Source of the DNA: CAWDMW01 sp963803575 | GTDB taxonomy: Bacteria > Pseudomonadota > Alphaproteobacteria > Rickettsiales > UBA998 | NCBI GenBank assembly: GCA_963803575.1 | Contig: CAWDMW010000002.1 | Location: forward strand, 434,001 to 498,000 | Reading direction: 5' to 3' | Length of the DNA stretch: 64,000 bases | Shown here: positions 8,030-17,521 of the stretch, in pieces | Numbering within the stretch: position 1 is the stretch's first letter | Layout of the letters: each line of letters opens with the position of its first letter | The notes under the pieces: model-generated | What the model saw: the letters and a program-made list of their open reading frames with translations, nothing else | Told to the model about the DNA's origin: nothing | Database searches by the model: none | Made by a program: the position numbers and the translations under genes

Positions 8030-10132
8030 CTACGTTTTATTGCCCCGCAATTCGGCCAGAAATGCATCAACTCTGTTGTTAAGATATACAGACTGGCGAG
8101 ATAGTTCCTGTGATGCATGAGCAATTTGGCTGGCAGATACGTCTGCTTGTGCTGAAGAAGTAGTGGCAGATTGCATATCGTTAAAGATGCTTTCAGCATC
8201 ATTGGCTGCCGTCATCATGTTATGAGCAATCTCATTCGTTGTGGCAGATTGTTGCTCCACGGCAGATGCAATGCTATTGGAGGACTCTTCAATATGGTTG
8301 ATGGAATCACGAATGCCAGTTAGAGATGAGACAATATCCGTGCAGGCATCATTCATTTCAGCAATCACTTTTCTAATTCCACCAATGGATTTGTCCGTTT
8401 GTTTAGCCAGACTCTTAACTTCTCCGGCCACAACAGAAAACCCTTTGCCGGCTTCTCCTGCGCGAGCTGCCTCAATGGTTGCATTTAATGCCAGCATATC
8501 AATTTGCCCTGAAATATCGGCGATAAACTGGATTACTTCTTTTACCTTATTACCTGCTTTGCCAAGCGACATGGCCTGTTTGTCGGCAGCTTGCGAGCGT
8601 TGTACAGATTGAGTAACCAGCTCATTGGAGCGTTGCATTTGAGTAGAAATTTCATTGACGGATGCTGACAGTTCTTCAACGGCGGAGGCTACTGACTGGA
8701 TGTTGCCACTAGTACGTTGTGCCGCCTGTGACACGTTGCTAGTGGTTTTCGATGAGTCACTAATAGACACAGCTACGCTTTCTGCCATTTGAGATAATTC
8801 AACCGCAGCGGCAGCAATCATCGAGACAAATCCTTTCACATCCTGCTCAAACTGATTAGCCAACCTGACACGTTCTTCACCGCGTTGTTTAATCATGGCC
8901 TGATTATCTGTAATTTCCTGACGAAATACTAATGCTGCTCTGGCCAGATCACCAATTTCATCCTGTCTGGTGGTATGCGAAATATGGACATTCATATCTT
9001 CACGAGAAAGGCGTTCCAGTGTATCCGTCATATCAAGTAATGGCTCTGTGATAAGCGTTGAAGCGTTATAACTGACATAGGCAACACCACAGGTGATAAG
9101 GATGATAATGAATACGGCCAATGACTGGCTAATGTAGATGGGGCGAAACACTTCGCTGACTTCCTGCTGTAGAATCAATACCCATGGCGTGCCAAACATA
9201 TCGACTGTCTGGTAAGCTGAGTAGGCATCCTGGCCTAAATAGTCGTCTGCCTCAATAAGACCTGTCTGCCCGTTTAATGCGGCATTTACAGCCTCTGTGT
9301 TAGCCGTGGTGGTAAGAATGTCATGTATGTCATCATCAGGATTAATATCGCTACGCAGTAAGAAATCTACACCAACCAAATAGGATTTACCCGTTTCACC
9401 CAATGACTGGCCAATATCAATACGTTTGGCAAATCCTTCTGATGGCATCTCGTATGCTAAGACACCCACTTTATTGCCCTGCCCATTGATAATAGGGCTG
9501 GCCAGAAAGCTGGAAGGAACATTGTTATTGGGTACATAAGGAGCAAAATCTTCAAAAAAGACATCTCCGTTGCTGGCGCTACTGGCAATAGCCGAGCGGT
9601 ACGCAATGGCAAGAGGCGAGTTTTTATAGGCACCACTTAACAGGTTGGTTGCGTAGTCAGGTCTTTTTGAAACGCTATAGATGATGTTTCCCTGCATATC
9701 CATGAGGAAAACATCATCATAATGATGATCTTTGGCCAGCTTGCTAAACCAGATATGGTGTTGTTTATGCAAACGTTCATAAGCATCATTATCTGTAACT
9801 GCTTTAAATGCACTACCATCATAACGTTGCGGTAAGGTTGTTTGTGGATCTAATAGGTTAGACCATGCATCACGGAAGCGTGTGGCGGCCTGTATGGTTT
9901 GCTGGTTACTGGCGACCAGTGTTAGATTATGGGTAATGTCTTCCACGTAGCGTTGAATATTGGCTTCTTTACTGTGCAATAGCGCAAGTGCTTTACGCTC
10001 GAATGCATTGGCAAACTCAATATTTGATAGAATGACTGTACACAGACCGACGGTGAGGGATGAAAATAATGTTGCGCCAATGACTAATGCTGCAATTTTT
10101 CTGCTAATCGTCAGACGATCAAAATATTCCAT
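8030..10132 (-). CDS. Methyl-accepting chemotaxis protein with periplasmic Cache-type sensor
   Basis: 700 residues: a first membrane segment near 10-32, a periplasmic region of about 300 residues that looks like a double Cache domain (VFLMDMQGNIIYSVSKRPD, YLVGVDFLLRSDIN), a second membrane segment near 335-352, a HAMP linker and a cytoplasmic signalling domain. The conserved hairpin tip reads ARAGEAGKGFSVVAGEVKSLA. Such receptors bind small ligands outside and control CheA inside, which implies motility or a related Che pathway elsewhere in the genome. There is no C-terminal pentapeptide for CheR. It lies 86 bases downstream of argB on the same strand. Confidence 0.93.
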   Translation of the reverse strand: MEYFDRLTISRKIAALVIGATLFSSLTVGLCTVILSNIEFANAFERKALALLHSKEANIQRYVEDITHNLTLVASNQQTIQAATRFRDAWSNLLDPQTTLPQRYDGSAFKAVTDNDAYERLHKQHHIWFSKLAKDHHYDDVFLMDMQGNIIYSVSKRPDYATNLLSGAYKNSPLAIAYRSAIASSASNGDVFFEDFAPYVPNNNVPSSFLASPIINGQGNKVGVLAYEMPSEGFAKRIDIGQSLGETGKSYLVGVDFLLRSDINPDDDIHDILTTTANTEAVNAALNGQTGLIEADDYLGQDAYSAYQTVDMFGTPWVLILQQEVSEVFRPIYISQSLAVFIIILITCGVAYVSYNASTLITEPLLDMTDTLERLSREDMNVHISHTTRQDEIGDLARAALVFRQEITDNQAMIKQRGEERVRLANQFEQDVKGFVSMIAAAAVELSQMAESVAVSISDSSKTTSNVSQAAQRTSGNIQSVASAVEELSASVNEISTQMQRSNELVTQSVQRSQAADKQAMSLGKAGNKVKEVIQFIADISGQIDMLALNATIEAARAGEAGKGFSVVAGEVKSLAKQTDKSIGGIRKVIAEMNDACTDIVSSLTGIRDSINHIEESSNSIASAVEQQSATTNEIAHNMMTAANDAESIFNDMQSATTSSAQADVSASQIAHASQELSRQSVYLNNRVDAFLAELRGNKT

Positions 10133-10218
10133 ACTACCCTCAATACATTACACGCGTCCCTCAGGTGTAACCATTTGTGGTAAATAAAGAATAAAATTAG
10201 CTAAAAAATGAAAGGATT

Positions 10219-11139
10219 TTACGGATGTTCTGCACTGCTCACTAGCATCGTACCTGCTCCATGATCTGTAAAGGTTTCCAGAAGCAGCACATGCCGAATG
10301 CGGCCATCCAGAATATGGGCGGATGATGTGTTGCCACGTACAGCATTCATACATGTTTCAATTTTAGGAATCATACCACCGGTAATAATGTCATCGTCGA
10401 TCAGCTTTTGTGCCTCTGCCGGGGTCAGTTCACTAATCATGCGGCCTTCACTATCCAGCACGCCGGACACATCGGTAAGCATCATCAGTTTGCGTGCGCC
10501 CAGTGCCGTGGCAATGGCACCTGCTGCGGTGTCAGCATTGATGTTATAGGTTTCTCCGTCCTTGCCAATGCCAATAGGTGCCACGACCGGAATCATGTCA
10601 GTATCTGTCAGGTTACGCAAAATGTCGGGGGTAATGTGGCACGGCTCTCCCACAAATCCTAAATCCAGCACTTTTTCAATGTTTGAGTCTGGGTCGCGGA
10701 TAATACGTTGTAGCTTTTGCGCCTGTATCAGCTGGCCGTCTTTGCCGGAAATGCCTACCGCTACGCCACCAGCCTGATTAATGGAGGTAACAATTTCTTT
10801 GTTGATGGTACCGGCCAACACCATTTCTACAATATCCACTGCCGCTTTATCCGTGACGCGCAGGCCATTGACAAATTCGCTATGGATTTTCAGGCGTTCC
10901 AGCATCCGGCCAATTTGAGGCCCTCCACCATGGACAATAACGGGTTTGATGCCGACGGTCTTGAGCAGGACAATATCTTGCGCAAAAGTTTCGGAAAGTG
11001 CGGCATTCCCCATGGCATGGCCACCATATTTGATGACAAAGATATTACCGGCAAATTGCCGCATATAGGGCAGTGCTTCCGTGATGGTGCGGGCGGCTCT
11101 TAAGAAAGCCTGTGGTTTGGGAGGGGCGTTTTTCTTCAT
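10219..11139 (-). CDS. argB: Acetylglutamate kinase
   Basis: 306 residues of the amino-acid kinase family. Motifs are FVIKYGGHAMGN near 35-46, the glycine-rich VIVHGGGPQIG, an N-acetylglutamate-site region around NGLRVTD, and MIPKIETC near the C-terminus. It phosphorylates N-acetylglutamate in arginine biosynthesis. Its start is 24 bases from the stop of the ATP-grasp gene, so the two are probably co-transcribed; no other arg gene is nearby. The N-terminal extension before the kinase core is ordinary for alphaproteobacterial ArgB. Confidence 0.96.
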   Translation of the reverse strand: MKKNAPPKPQAFLRAARTITEALPYMRQFAGNIFVIKYGGHAMGNAALSETFAQDIVLLKTVGIKPVIVHGGGPQIGRMLERLKIHSEFVNGLRVTDKAAVDIVEMVLAGTINKEIVTSINQAGGVAVGISGKDGQLIQAQKLQRIIRDPDSNIEKVLDLGFVGEPCHITPDILRNLTDTDMIPVVAPIGIGKDGETYNINADTAAGAIATALGARKLMMLTDVSGVLDSEGRMISELTPAEAQKLIDDDIITGGMIPKIETCMNAVRGNTSSAHILDGRIRHVLLLETFTDHGAGTMLVSSAEHP

Positions 11140-11163
11140 GAGTAGTTTTGGTGAAGGGAAATA

Positions 11164-12042
11164 TTAAGCATGATGGTCAACAGGGCAAACGGTGGAGAGT
11201 CCGATGGCGTTCGCGATTTGAATGGAAATGCCCGGACGTGCATTGATTTCCAGCACCATAGGTCCGTGGCGCTTATCAAGGACAATATCAACACCCACGT
11301 AACCCAGCCCGCTAGCATGTTGCATCTTAATAGCAATATCGAGCATTTCCTGCCAGTTGGGGATCACGTGGCCTGAGAGGATTTCACCGGTTTCAGGGTG
11401 ATGCGTGATGTAGCGGTTAAATTGTACCGCGTGAGTGGTGGTGCCGGTGGCCATGTCAATGCCTGCACCAATGCCACCCATATGGAGGTTGGCTTTCCCG
11501 TCCGATGCTTTGGTAGGTAAGCGCAGCATAGCCATGACCGGTGTTTGGTTGCGTATGATAAGCCGTATGTCTGGCACGCCCTGATAAGTGATATTCTCAA
11601 AAATCGGATCAAATTCTACGGCTTCTTCAATGAGTGCCTGGTCCGGTTGCCCTCCCAAAGAAAACATCCCGCTTAAGATATTTTGTAACTGGTAGCGTAT
11701 TTCCGGCAGTTCGATGATTTCACCTGAAGCTTTGCGGTAGCCTTTATAGGCGCGGCCTTTCACGACCAAAATACCTTCACCACCACTGCCGTGATCCGGC
11801 TTTACCACAAAAGAGGGATAGTCTGTGACAAGCTGATCGAAATGTTTGCAGTCATGCTGGAAGGCAACCATGCCGTATAGTTGTGGCACACGCACTCCAA
11901 CAGATTCCGCTAGCTTCTTAGTGGTTAACTTGCTATCCGCGACCGGATAATGCTTTCGGCGATTATGGCGAAAAATATAGTCCAGATTACGGCTATTAAT
12001 GCCGACAATCCCATATTGCTTTAAGCCCCATTTTCCAAACAT
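11164..12042 (-). CDS. RimK-like ATP-grasp protein (alpha-L-glutamate ligase-related)
   Basis: 292 residues with ATP-grasp features: SFVVKPDHGSGGEGILVV for nucleotide binding, DIRLIIRNQTPVMAMLRLP in the central domain, and GYVGVDIV with VLEINARPG for metal binding at the C-terminus. It belongs to the subgroup that travels with inactive-transglutaminase 7TM proteins, and such a gene lies 7 bases upstream on the same strand. Related enzymes ligate amino acids to acceptor carboxyls; the substrate here is unknown. The retropepsin-like 'ATP-dependent zinc protease' often found with this pair is absent from the window. Confidence 0.85.
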   Translation of the reverse strand: MFGKWGLKQYGIVGINSRNLDYIFRHNRRKHYPVADSKLTTKKLAESVGVRVPQLYGMVAFQHDCKHFDQLVTDYPSFVVKPDHGSGGEGILVVKGRAYKGYRKASGEIIELPEIRYQLQNILSGMFSLGGQPDQALIEEAVEFDPIFENITYQGVPDIRLIIRNQTPVMAMLRLPTKASDGKANLHMGGIGAGIDMATGTTTHAVQFNRYITHHPETGEILSGHVIPNWQEMLDIAIKMQHASGLGYVGVDIVLDKRHGPMVLEINARPGISIQIANAIGLSTVCPVDHHA

Positions 12043-12049
12043 ATTGCGT

Positions 12050-13663
12050 TCACCCTTTATGTGGCTGCTGTTTCAGCTTATGTTGCAACTGCCGAAAGCG
12101 CATATATTCGGTCAGGCGGTACCCGTTATAACGCCCCATCACCAGACATAGCCCAAAGATCACCAGTAATAATTCCGGAAAGATAATCATGGCATGGCGC
12201 ACGTTTGGATGAATGGCAATCAGATAGACGAGTATGGAGACTGTCAGGCTGCCAAGGCATGAGGTGAGTGCGCTACGAATACCGCTCTCGTCCCACATGG
12301 TAGACATACGTTCAATGAACATGGTCATGATAACCACCGGAAATAGTGCCACGGACACGCCAAGTGGAAGGTTGCTGTTTTGGAACACAAACATGGAGAC
12401 AATAATCAGAGCAATCACAATGCATAGCACCGCAGACAGGCGTGGTACGAACAACAAGCGCAAATCATCCAGATAGCTGCGGATGAAGAGTCCCGCGAAG
12501 GTGAGGCCAGCAAAGAAGGCCAGCCCAAACCAGACACCGGTTTCACGAAACGCCAGAGCAATCAGTACCGGCATGAAGGTACCAAAGGTTTTCACGCCAA
12601 TCACCTGACGCAAAAACGCCACAACCAACCCGCCAAGAGGCATCAGCAGAAGCACTTGCAACACGGCCTGCTGATTCAGGGGCAGGCTTTGCAGCGCGTA
12701 ACGCTGCACTAGTGGTAGGGTTTCACGTGCCTGCCATAGCGCGCGTGTCAGTGAGCTGTCAACGTTAGGTTTTACGGAGACGGTGTTGACGTGGCGATCA
12801 AAGTAAGTAGTTTCAACCAAGGGTTCCGTGCCTGTCCACCACCGATACAGGGGGGTGGCTTCTTCAATATATTCACCATCATTTGTGTCAAAGCGTAGCC
12901 ATTCATCACGGTGCAGAATTTCGATCCAGTGATATAATTGTACGGATGCAATGGCTTTATGCTCTAGGCGAAGCCCGTTTGCTACGCGTACGGGGTAGTC
13001 CGCGACTTGTGCAAGCATGACCATTAATCCGGTTTTGTCCTGTATGCCTGTTTCCCGCATCAGGTAGCGTGTGGTTTCTTCATCTGCGCGCAAAATTTTC
13101 CATAACTCACTTAAATATGAGCGGGCAGAGGCGGATTTCTTTAGCGCTTCATCAACGATCAGGTCAATGGAGTCATAGAGCGCTGCGATGGACTCGCTAG
13201 GGTTATAGATACGCTGATTGCGGCGATAATCATTGGTTAAGTAGCGTTCTTTGGCCTTATTGGTTATGTCGCTGGTCGTGTCATTTACGTCCAGCTCGTA
13301 CAACATGAAGCGTAGCTGAATGACTTCACTATCTGCAGGTTGGCGCTTCGTCACGCTCATTATGTTTTGGCCATCTTCCTTTTGGGTTTGCGTGCCAAAG
13401 CCGCGCGCAATGGTTTGTCGATCAACGACTGCATATTTTTCTGTCCCCATTGGCAGACGCAGCTGGATGGAAGGCTCGCCGGATGTTGATCGTTTCCAAC
13501 GTGGCGGTGACTGAACTGTCGTATTCATTTCAACGTACCAGCTATTAATGGAGCTGTCCGGTGCGAGTGGGAAGGAGAGTGCTAAATGCTTATAAGCGGC
13601 GATGCCAAGGCCAAGGCTGATGCATAATGCTGCAATGGAATAAGTGAGGATAGTACGCCACAT
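12050..13663 (-). CDS. Inactive transglutaminase fused to seven transmembrane helices
   Basis: 537 residues: one N-terminal membrane anchor, a periplasmic region with a transglutaminase-like stretch (LSELWKILRADEETTRYL, GLMVMLAQVADYPVRVANGLRLE) lacking an evident catalytic cysteine, then several membrane helices from about residue 320 (VLQVLLLMPLGGLVVAFLRQ, FGTFMPVLIALAFRETG). This matches the 7TM-transglutaminase family. It heads a minus-strand unit with the ATP-grasp gene, argB and perhaps the chemoreceptor. Related proteins in Pseudomonas have been linked to an osmolarity-responsive network with a retropepsin; that role is not shown here. Confidence 0.85.
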   Translation of the reverse strand: MWRTILTYSIAALCISLGLGIAAYKHLALSFPLAPDSSINSWYVEMNTTVQSPPRWKRSTSGEPSIQLRLPMGTEKYAVVDRQTIARGFGTQTQKEDGQNIMSVTKRQPADSEVIQLRFMLYELDVNDTTSDITNKAKERYLTNDYRRNQRIYNPSESIAALYDSIDLIVDEALKKSASARSYLSELWKILRADEETTRYLMRETGIQDKTGLMVMLAQVADYPVRVANGLRLEHKAIASVQLYHWIEILHRDEWLRFDTNDGEYIEEATPLYRWWTGTEPLVETTYFDRHVNTVSVKPNVDSSLTRALWQARETLPLVQRYALQSLPLNQQAVLQVLLLMPLGGLVVAFLRQVIGVKTFGTFMPVLIALAFRETGVWFGLAFFAGLTFAGLFIRSYLDDLRLLFVPRLSAVLCIVIALIIVSMFVFQNSNLPLGVSVALFPVVIMTMFIERMSTMWDESGIRSALTSCLGSLTVSILVYLIAIHPNVRHAMIIFPELLLVIFGLCLVMGRYNGYRLTEYMRFRQLQHKLKQQPHKG

Positions 13664-13754
13664 AAAAGACTGCCCGTAGGGTGAATGGAATCAATGACGC
13701 CACTTTTACGCGAATTGTCTTGTAAAATCAATGCAGTTGATGGTGGCGGTTGCG

Positions 13755-14273
13755 TTAGAGTATCTCTGGTGCGTTATAAACAACGTATCCATCTGCAACG
13801 GATACGGTAGGGATCGTGTCTTTGGTGAAGGCTACCATGAAGGAACTGCCTGAAGGTGGTTGTATTTCAAGGATATTTCCTGCACCAAAATTATGTATGG
13901 CTTTAATGGTGCCGGCAACCGTGCCATCTGGATGTCTGACCTCTAATGTCTCTAAGTCTTTCAGGTAGTAGGTATCTTCTTCATCAATGTCAGGGAATTC
14001 TGTCTGATCGGCATAGAGCGAAATGTTGCGGTAGCTTTCTGCTGCTTCACGAGTGGTGCAGCCTTCAATAGAGATAATCCATTGATGTTTTTGCTGCCCA
14101 TGTATGTTAATACGATAACGCTGCGTACCATCTGTATTATATAATCCTGAGAACGTTGCTATATCTTCAGGGTATTCTGTGTAGCTCACCAATTTGCACT
14201 GCCCTTTAACACCATGAGGAGCAGTAATTTTGCCAACTTCAATTAAACATGTGGGATTTACGAGTGGAGCCAT
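13755..14273 (-). CDS. rimM: Ribosome maturation factor RimM
   Basis: 172 residues with the N-terminal RimM domain (VGKITAPHGVKGQCKLVS) and a C-terminal PRC-barrel-like domain (YYLKDLETLEVRHPDGTVAGTI, FGAGNILEIQ, MVAFTKDTIP). RimM binds ribosomal protein S19 and helps assemble the 30S head. It lies 70 bases downstream of rpsP, the usual order. The next genes in most bacteria, trmD and rplS, are not here; the 7TM transglutaminase gene follows about 90 bases on. Confidence 0.95.
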   Translation of the reverse strand: MAPLVNPTCLIEVGKITAPHGVKGQCKLVSYTEYPEDIATFSGLYNTDGTQRYRINIHGQQKHQWIISIEGCTTREAAESYRNISLYADQTEFPDIDEEDTYYLKDLETLEVRHPDGTVAGTIKAIHNFGAGNILEIQPPSGSSFMVAFTKDTIPTVSVADGYVVYNAPEIL

Positions 14274-14343
14274 GTTGTGAGGTAGCTGCGTGATACAAAA
14301 GATAGGAGGAACATATCACGCAGCTATTCGGTGCAACCCGTGC

Positions 14344-14706
14344 TTATGCTTCCGCAGCAGCTTCAGCTTGTGCTGCGTCAGCTGCATCTTTGCGTGCCTG
14401 AGCGCGGGGGCGTAACTTGTTCGTTGATTCTTTTACTGTATAGCGTGGTGCTTCGTTCCACAAACCGTCACGACGCAACTGACGTGCCACGGTTTCCGTT
14501 GGTTTTGCGCCAACACTGATCCAGTGTTTCACACGGTCTGCATCATACGTAAAGCGTTCCGCGTTATCTTTTGCCAGCAATGGGTTATATGTTCCCAGCT
14601 TTTCAATGAATGCACCATCGCGAGGAGAGCGGACATCCGCAGCAACCAGACGATAAAATGGGCGTTTCTTTGATCCACCACGTGCTAATCTTAAGTGTAC
14701 AGCCAT
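14344..14706 (-). CDS. rpsP: 30S ribosomal protein S16
   Basis: 120 residues beginning MAVHLRLARGGSKKRPFYRLV, the S16 signature. The body has SPRDGAFIEKLGTYNPL and the helix around VGAKPTETVARQLRRDG. It is longer than the 80-90 residue S16 of many bacteria because of an Ala/Lys-rich C-terminal tail, which is common in alphaproteobacteria. First gene of the rpsP-rimM pair and divergent from pstC. Confidence 0.97.
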   Translation of the reverse strand: MAVHLRLARGGSKKRPFYRLVAADVRSPRDGAFIEKLGTYNPLLAKDNAERFTYDADRVKHWISVGAKPTETVARQLRRDGLWNEAPRYTVKESTNKLRPRAQARKDAADAAQAEAAAEA

Positions 14707-14924
14707 AAATATATCTTTTTTCAGTTCTAGGTATGATTATTCAAGTGACTCTGTAAAGCAGATATGCAAACAAAAATCCAGTCTTTTTTGTGATGAAATT
14801 GTATAACGTTTGAACTTTGCCACAATTACGTCATTATTCTGGTCTCTAGTCAAGATAATGCTTTACAGGGGCTGGTATCATTCCGTATGTACAGCGCAAG
14901 TATTTCAGGACATTACATAATTCT

Positions 14925-16313
14925 ATGCATTATCTGATAATGATTGCGCTGATAGGGTTGCTCGCTTTAAGTATGGCAGCTTACGTGGCTTCACGATCCA
15001 AGGCCCGTGCATTGGTAAAGCAACACCGTACGCACTCTGATGGTAAGGCGTGGCACGCGCTTCCCGTGCATTTTGGCTGGTATAGTGCCGGCTGTACGTT
15101 TGGTGCTGCGTTGCTGGTGTTGTTGCTATGGAGCTTGTTTGGACATATATGGGTAGAGTCCATAGTTGGAGACGTGCCTAACGATTCTGGCGCGGTCGTT
15201 GATTCTTTTTATCGCTATGAATTATCTAATGCTATTGAAACGCAGGATTTTAGCGGCTTATCTCCTTTGGCGGCCAACTGGGCGCGCGCTTATCTGGCAA
15301 CGTATCACACTGGCACGAAAGTAGCGATGATTCTGGCGCTATTGCTGGCGATAGCAGGGTTTTACGTTAGCTATCAACGTATTTCTCCATTACATTATGC
15401 GCGGCATCGCACAGAGCGCTGGGTAAAATGGGGTATGCGCCTTTGCGCATTTATGTCGATTGCTATCACCATCATGATTTTATGTTCCGTCGTGTTTGAG
15501 GCGGGTATCTTTTTTCAACGTGTTAATATAAGTGACTTTTTGTTTGGGCTTCGGTGGAGTCCACAAACGGCGATACGTGCCGGGCAGGCGGGATCCTCCG
15601 GGTTGTTTGGGTTTATTCCTTTATTGATTGGTACACTGCTCATTACCTGCATTGCGTTGATGGTTGCGGTGCCTGTTGGGCTGATGAGTGCTATTTACAT
15701 CAGCGAATATGGTAGCAAGCGTGTCCGTGCGGTGGGAAAGCCGTTACTGGAAATCCTGGCAGGTATTCCTACCGTAGTATATGGCTTCTTTGCTATTACA
15801 GTGATGGCACCCTTTCTGCGTGATGCGGGTGCTGCTTTGGGCATGGATGTGGCATCCGAGAGCGCACTAGCTGCCGGGCTGGTGATGGGCGTAATGATTA
15901 TTCCGTTAGTCTCGTCGTTAAGTGATGATGCATTAAAGGCTGTGCCGGATAGTTTGCGAGATGCGAGTTATGGGTTAGGTGCAACACAATCGGAAACGAT
16001 TAAGCAGGTATTGCTTCCGGCAGCCTTGCCCGGCATTATTGGCGGCATCCTGCTTGCTACCTCGCGCGCTATTGGAGAAACAATGATTGTGGTGATGGCT
16101 GCCGGATTATCCGCGAATCTCACTGCAAACCCGCTGGAATCTGTCACTACAATGACCGTGCAGATTGTGGCATTGCTGGTGGGCGATCAGGAATTTGGTA
16201 GCACCAAGACGCTGGCGGCATTTGCACTGGGGTTAACGCTGTTTGTCTTTACACTGATACTGAATGTGATTGCCTTAGTCGTTGTCAGGCGGTACAGGCA
16301 GGCCTATGAATAG
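14925..16313 (+). CDS. pstC: Phosphate ABC transporter permease PstC
   Basis: 462 residues. An N-terminal extension of about 190 residues with its own membrane segments precedes the PstC permease core. The core has GYVSYQR-like linker sequence, then VGLMSAIYISEYGSK, ILAGIPTVVYGFFA and the ABC-permease coupling region DALKAVPDSLRDASYGLGAT. With PstA it forms the membrane channel for high-affinity phosphate uptake. Its last 8 bases overlap pstA (ATGAATAG). I see no pstS upstream and no clear pho box in the 218-base gap before it. Confidence 0.93.
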   Translation: MHYLIMIALIGLLALSMAAYVASRSKARALVKQHRTHSDGKAWHALPVHFGWYSAGCTFGAALLVLLLWSLFGHIWVESIVGDVPNDSGAVVDSFYRYELSNAIETQDFSGLSPLAANWARAYLATYHTGTKVAMILALLLAIAGFYVSYQRISPLHYARHRTERWVKWGMRLCAFMSIAITIMILCSVVFEAGIFFQRVNISDFLFGLRWSPQTAIRAGQAGSSGLFGFIPLLIGTLLITCIALMVAVPVGLMSAIYISEYGSKRVRAVGKPLLEILAGIPTVVYGFFAITVMAPFLRDAGAALGMDVASESALAAGLVMGVMIIPLVSSLSDDALKAVPDSLRDASYGLGATQSETIKQVLLPAALPGIIGGILLATSRAIGETMIVVMAAGLSANLTANPLESVTTMTVQIVALLVGDQEFGSTKTLAAFALGLTLFVFTLILNVIALVVVRRYRQAYE

Positions 16314-17511
16314 TAAGATTGCTCGCCGTATCCGCGCCCGCCACAGGGCAGATCAACGGTTTCGCCTTTACGGGATACTGGCGCTTGGAGGTGCCGCCGC
16401 TATGCTTGGGGTGTTGCTGGTCAGCCTGATGGTTCCAGGTGTTAAAGGTCTGTTTTATCTGCAAGCCTCCCTGCCTATCTCGCCAGAGGTGCAACAGGTC
16501 ACACAAGAATTGCCACCTTCTTTGCAGGTCAAGCGCGTACTGTCCGCATATTTTCCTGATGTTACGGCGCGTCGTGATAAACGTGCGCTCTACAGCCTGT
16601 TGGCACCTCACGCAGGTATTGCAGCACAGACACACGATACAGTGATGCATGTGCCACTTTCATCTTCGTCTGCCTTGTGGGTGAGTGATGGTATGTTACC
16701 CGATACGTTTAAGCGTTATGGTTTAAGTCAGCAGCAGGCTGCATGGCTGGGCGCATTGCACGAAGAAGGCAGGCTGATATCACGGTTTGATACAGGGTTT
16801 TTTACGGAAGGTGACTCACGCAACCCTGAACGTGCGGGCATTGGGGGGGGATTGATGGGTTCATTGTTTATTGTGCTGATTTGTCTGGCCTGTGCTTTGC
16901 CTATGGGGGTAGGTGCTGCTATGTATCTTCAGGAGTTTTCGCGTCCATCACGTCTACGTGACATAGTTGAGGTAAGCATTAATAATCTGGCAGCGATTCC
17001 GTCCATTATTTATGGGTTGCTTGGGTTGTTTGTATATTTACAGTTATTTGGTCTACCGCGATCTTCCGCGCTGGTGGGGGGGCTTACGTTGTCTTTAATG
17101 ACGTTACCGATTATTATCATTTCCACGCGTCTTGCGCTGGCTGCAGTGCCTGACAGTTTGCGTGATGCGGCACGTGGGCTGGGAGCCTCACCGTTGCAAG
17201 TGGTGATGCATCATGTGCTGCCACAAGCCTTGCCGGGCATTATTACCGGTACTATTTTAGGGCTTGCGCGCGCACTTGGAGAAACGGCACCCCTGCTGAT
17301 GATTGGTATGGTGGCATTTATTGCAAACCCGCCCATTACACCGCTTGATCCGGCAACGGCCATGCCTGTGCAGATTTATTTATGGGCAAGCAGTCCGGAG
17401 CAAGGATTTACGCAAAAAACTGCCAGTGGCATTTTAGTCTTAATTGGGCTATTATTATGTATGAATTTGCTGGCTACTTATATTCGTCATCGTAGCGAGC
17501 GCAACCGTTAA
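16306..17511 (+). CDS. pstA: Phosphate ABC transporter permease PstA
   Basis: About 401 residues from ATG 16306, chosen over TTG 16282 because it gives the 8-base overlap with the pstC stop. An N-terminal extension (residues 1-180, one membrane segment near 22-45, resembling the DUF3333 region of some PstA proteins) is followed by the permease core with AIPSIIYGLLGLFVY and the coupling motif AAVPDSLRDAARGLGAS. It pairs with PstC and the ATPase PstB, encoded directly downstream. Confidence 0.93.
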   Translation: MNSKIARRIRARHRADQRFRLYGILALGGAAAMLGVLLVSLMVPGVKGLFYLQASLPISPEVQQVTQELPPSLQVKRVLSAYFPDVTARRDKRALYSLLAPHAGIAAQTHDTVMHVPLSSSSALWVSDGMLPDTFKRYGLSQQQAAWLGALHEEGRLISRFDTGFFTEGDSRNPERAGIGGGLMGSLFIVLICLACALPMGVGAAMYLQEFSRPSRLRDIVEVSINNLAAIPSIIYGLLGLFVYLQLFGLPRSSALVGGLTLSLMTLPIIIISTRLALAAVPDSLRDAARGLGASPLQVVMHHVLPQALPGIITGTILGLARALGETAPLLMIGMVAFIANPPITPLDPATAMPVQIYLWASSPEQGFTQKTASGILVLIGLLLCMNLLATYIRHRSERNR

Positions 17512-17521
17512 CCATTCGTCT

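Noticed and set aside
14707..14924. Pho box before pstC
   Set aside because: I looked for CTGTCAT-type repeats and found no convincing pair in the gap.
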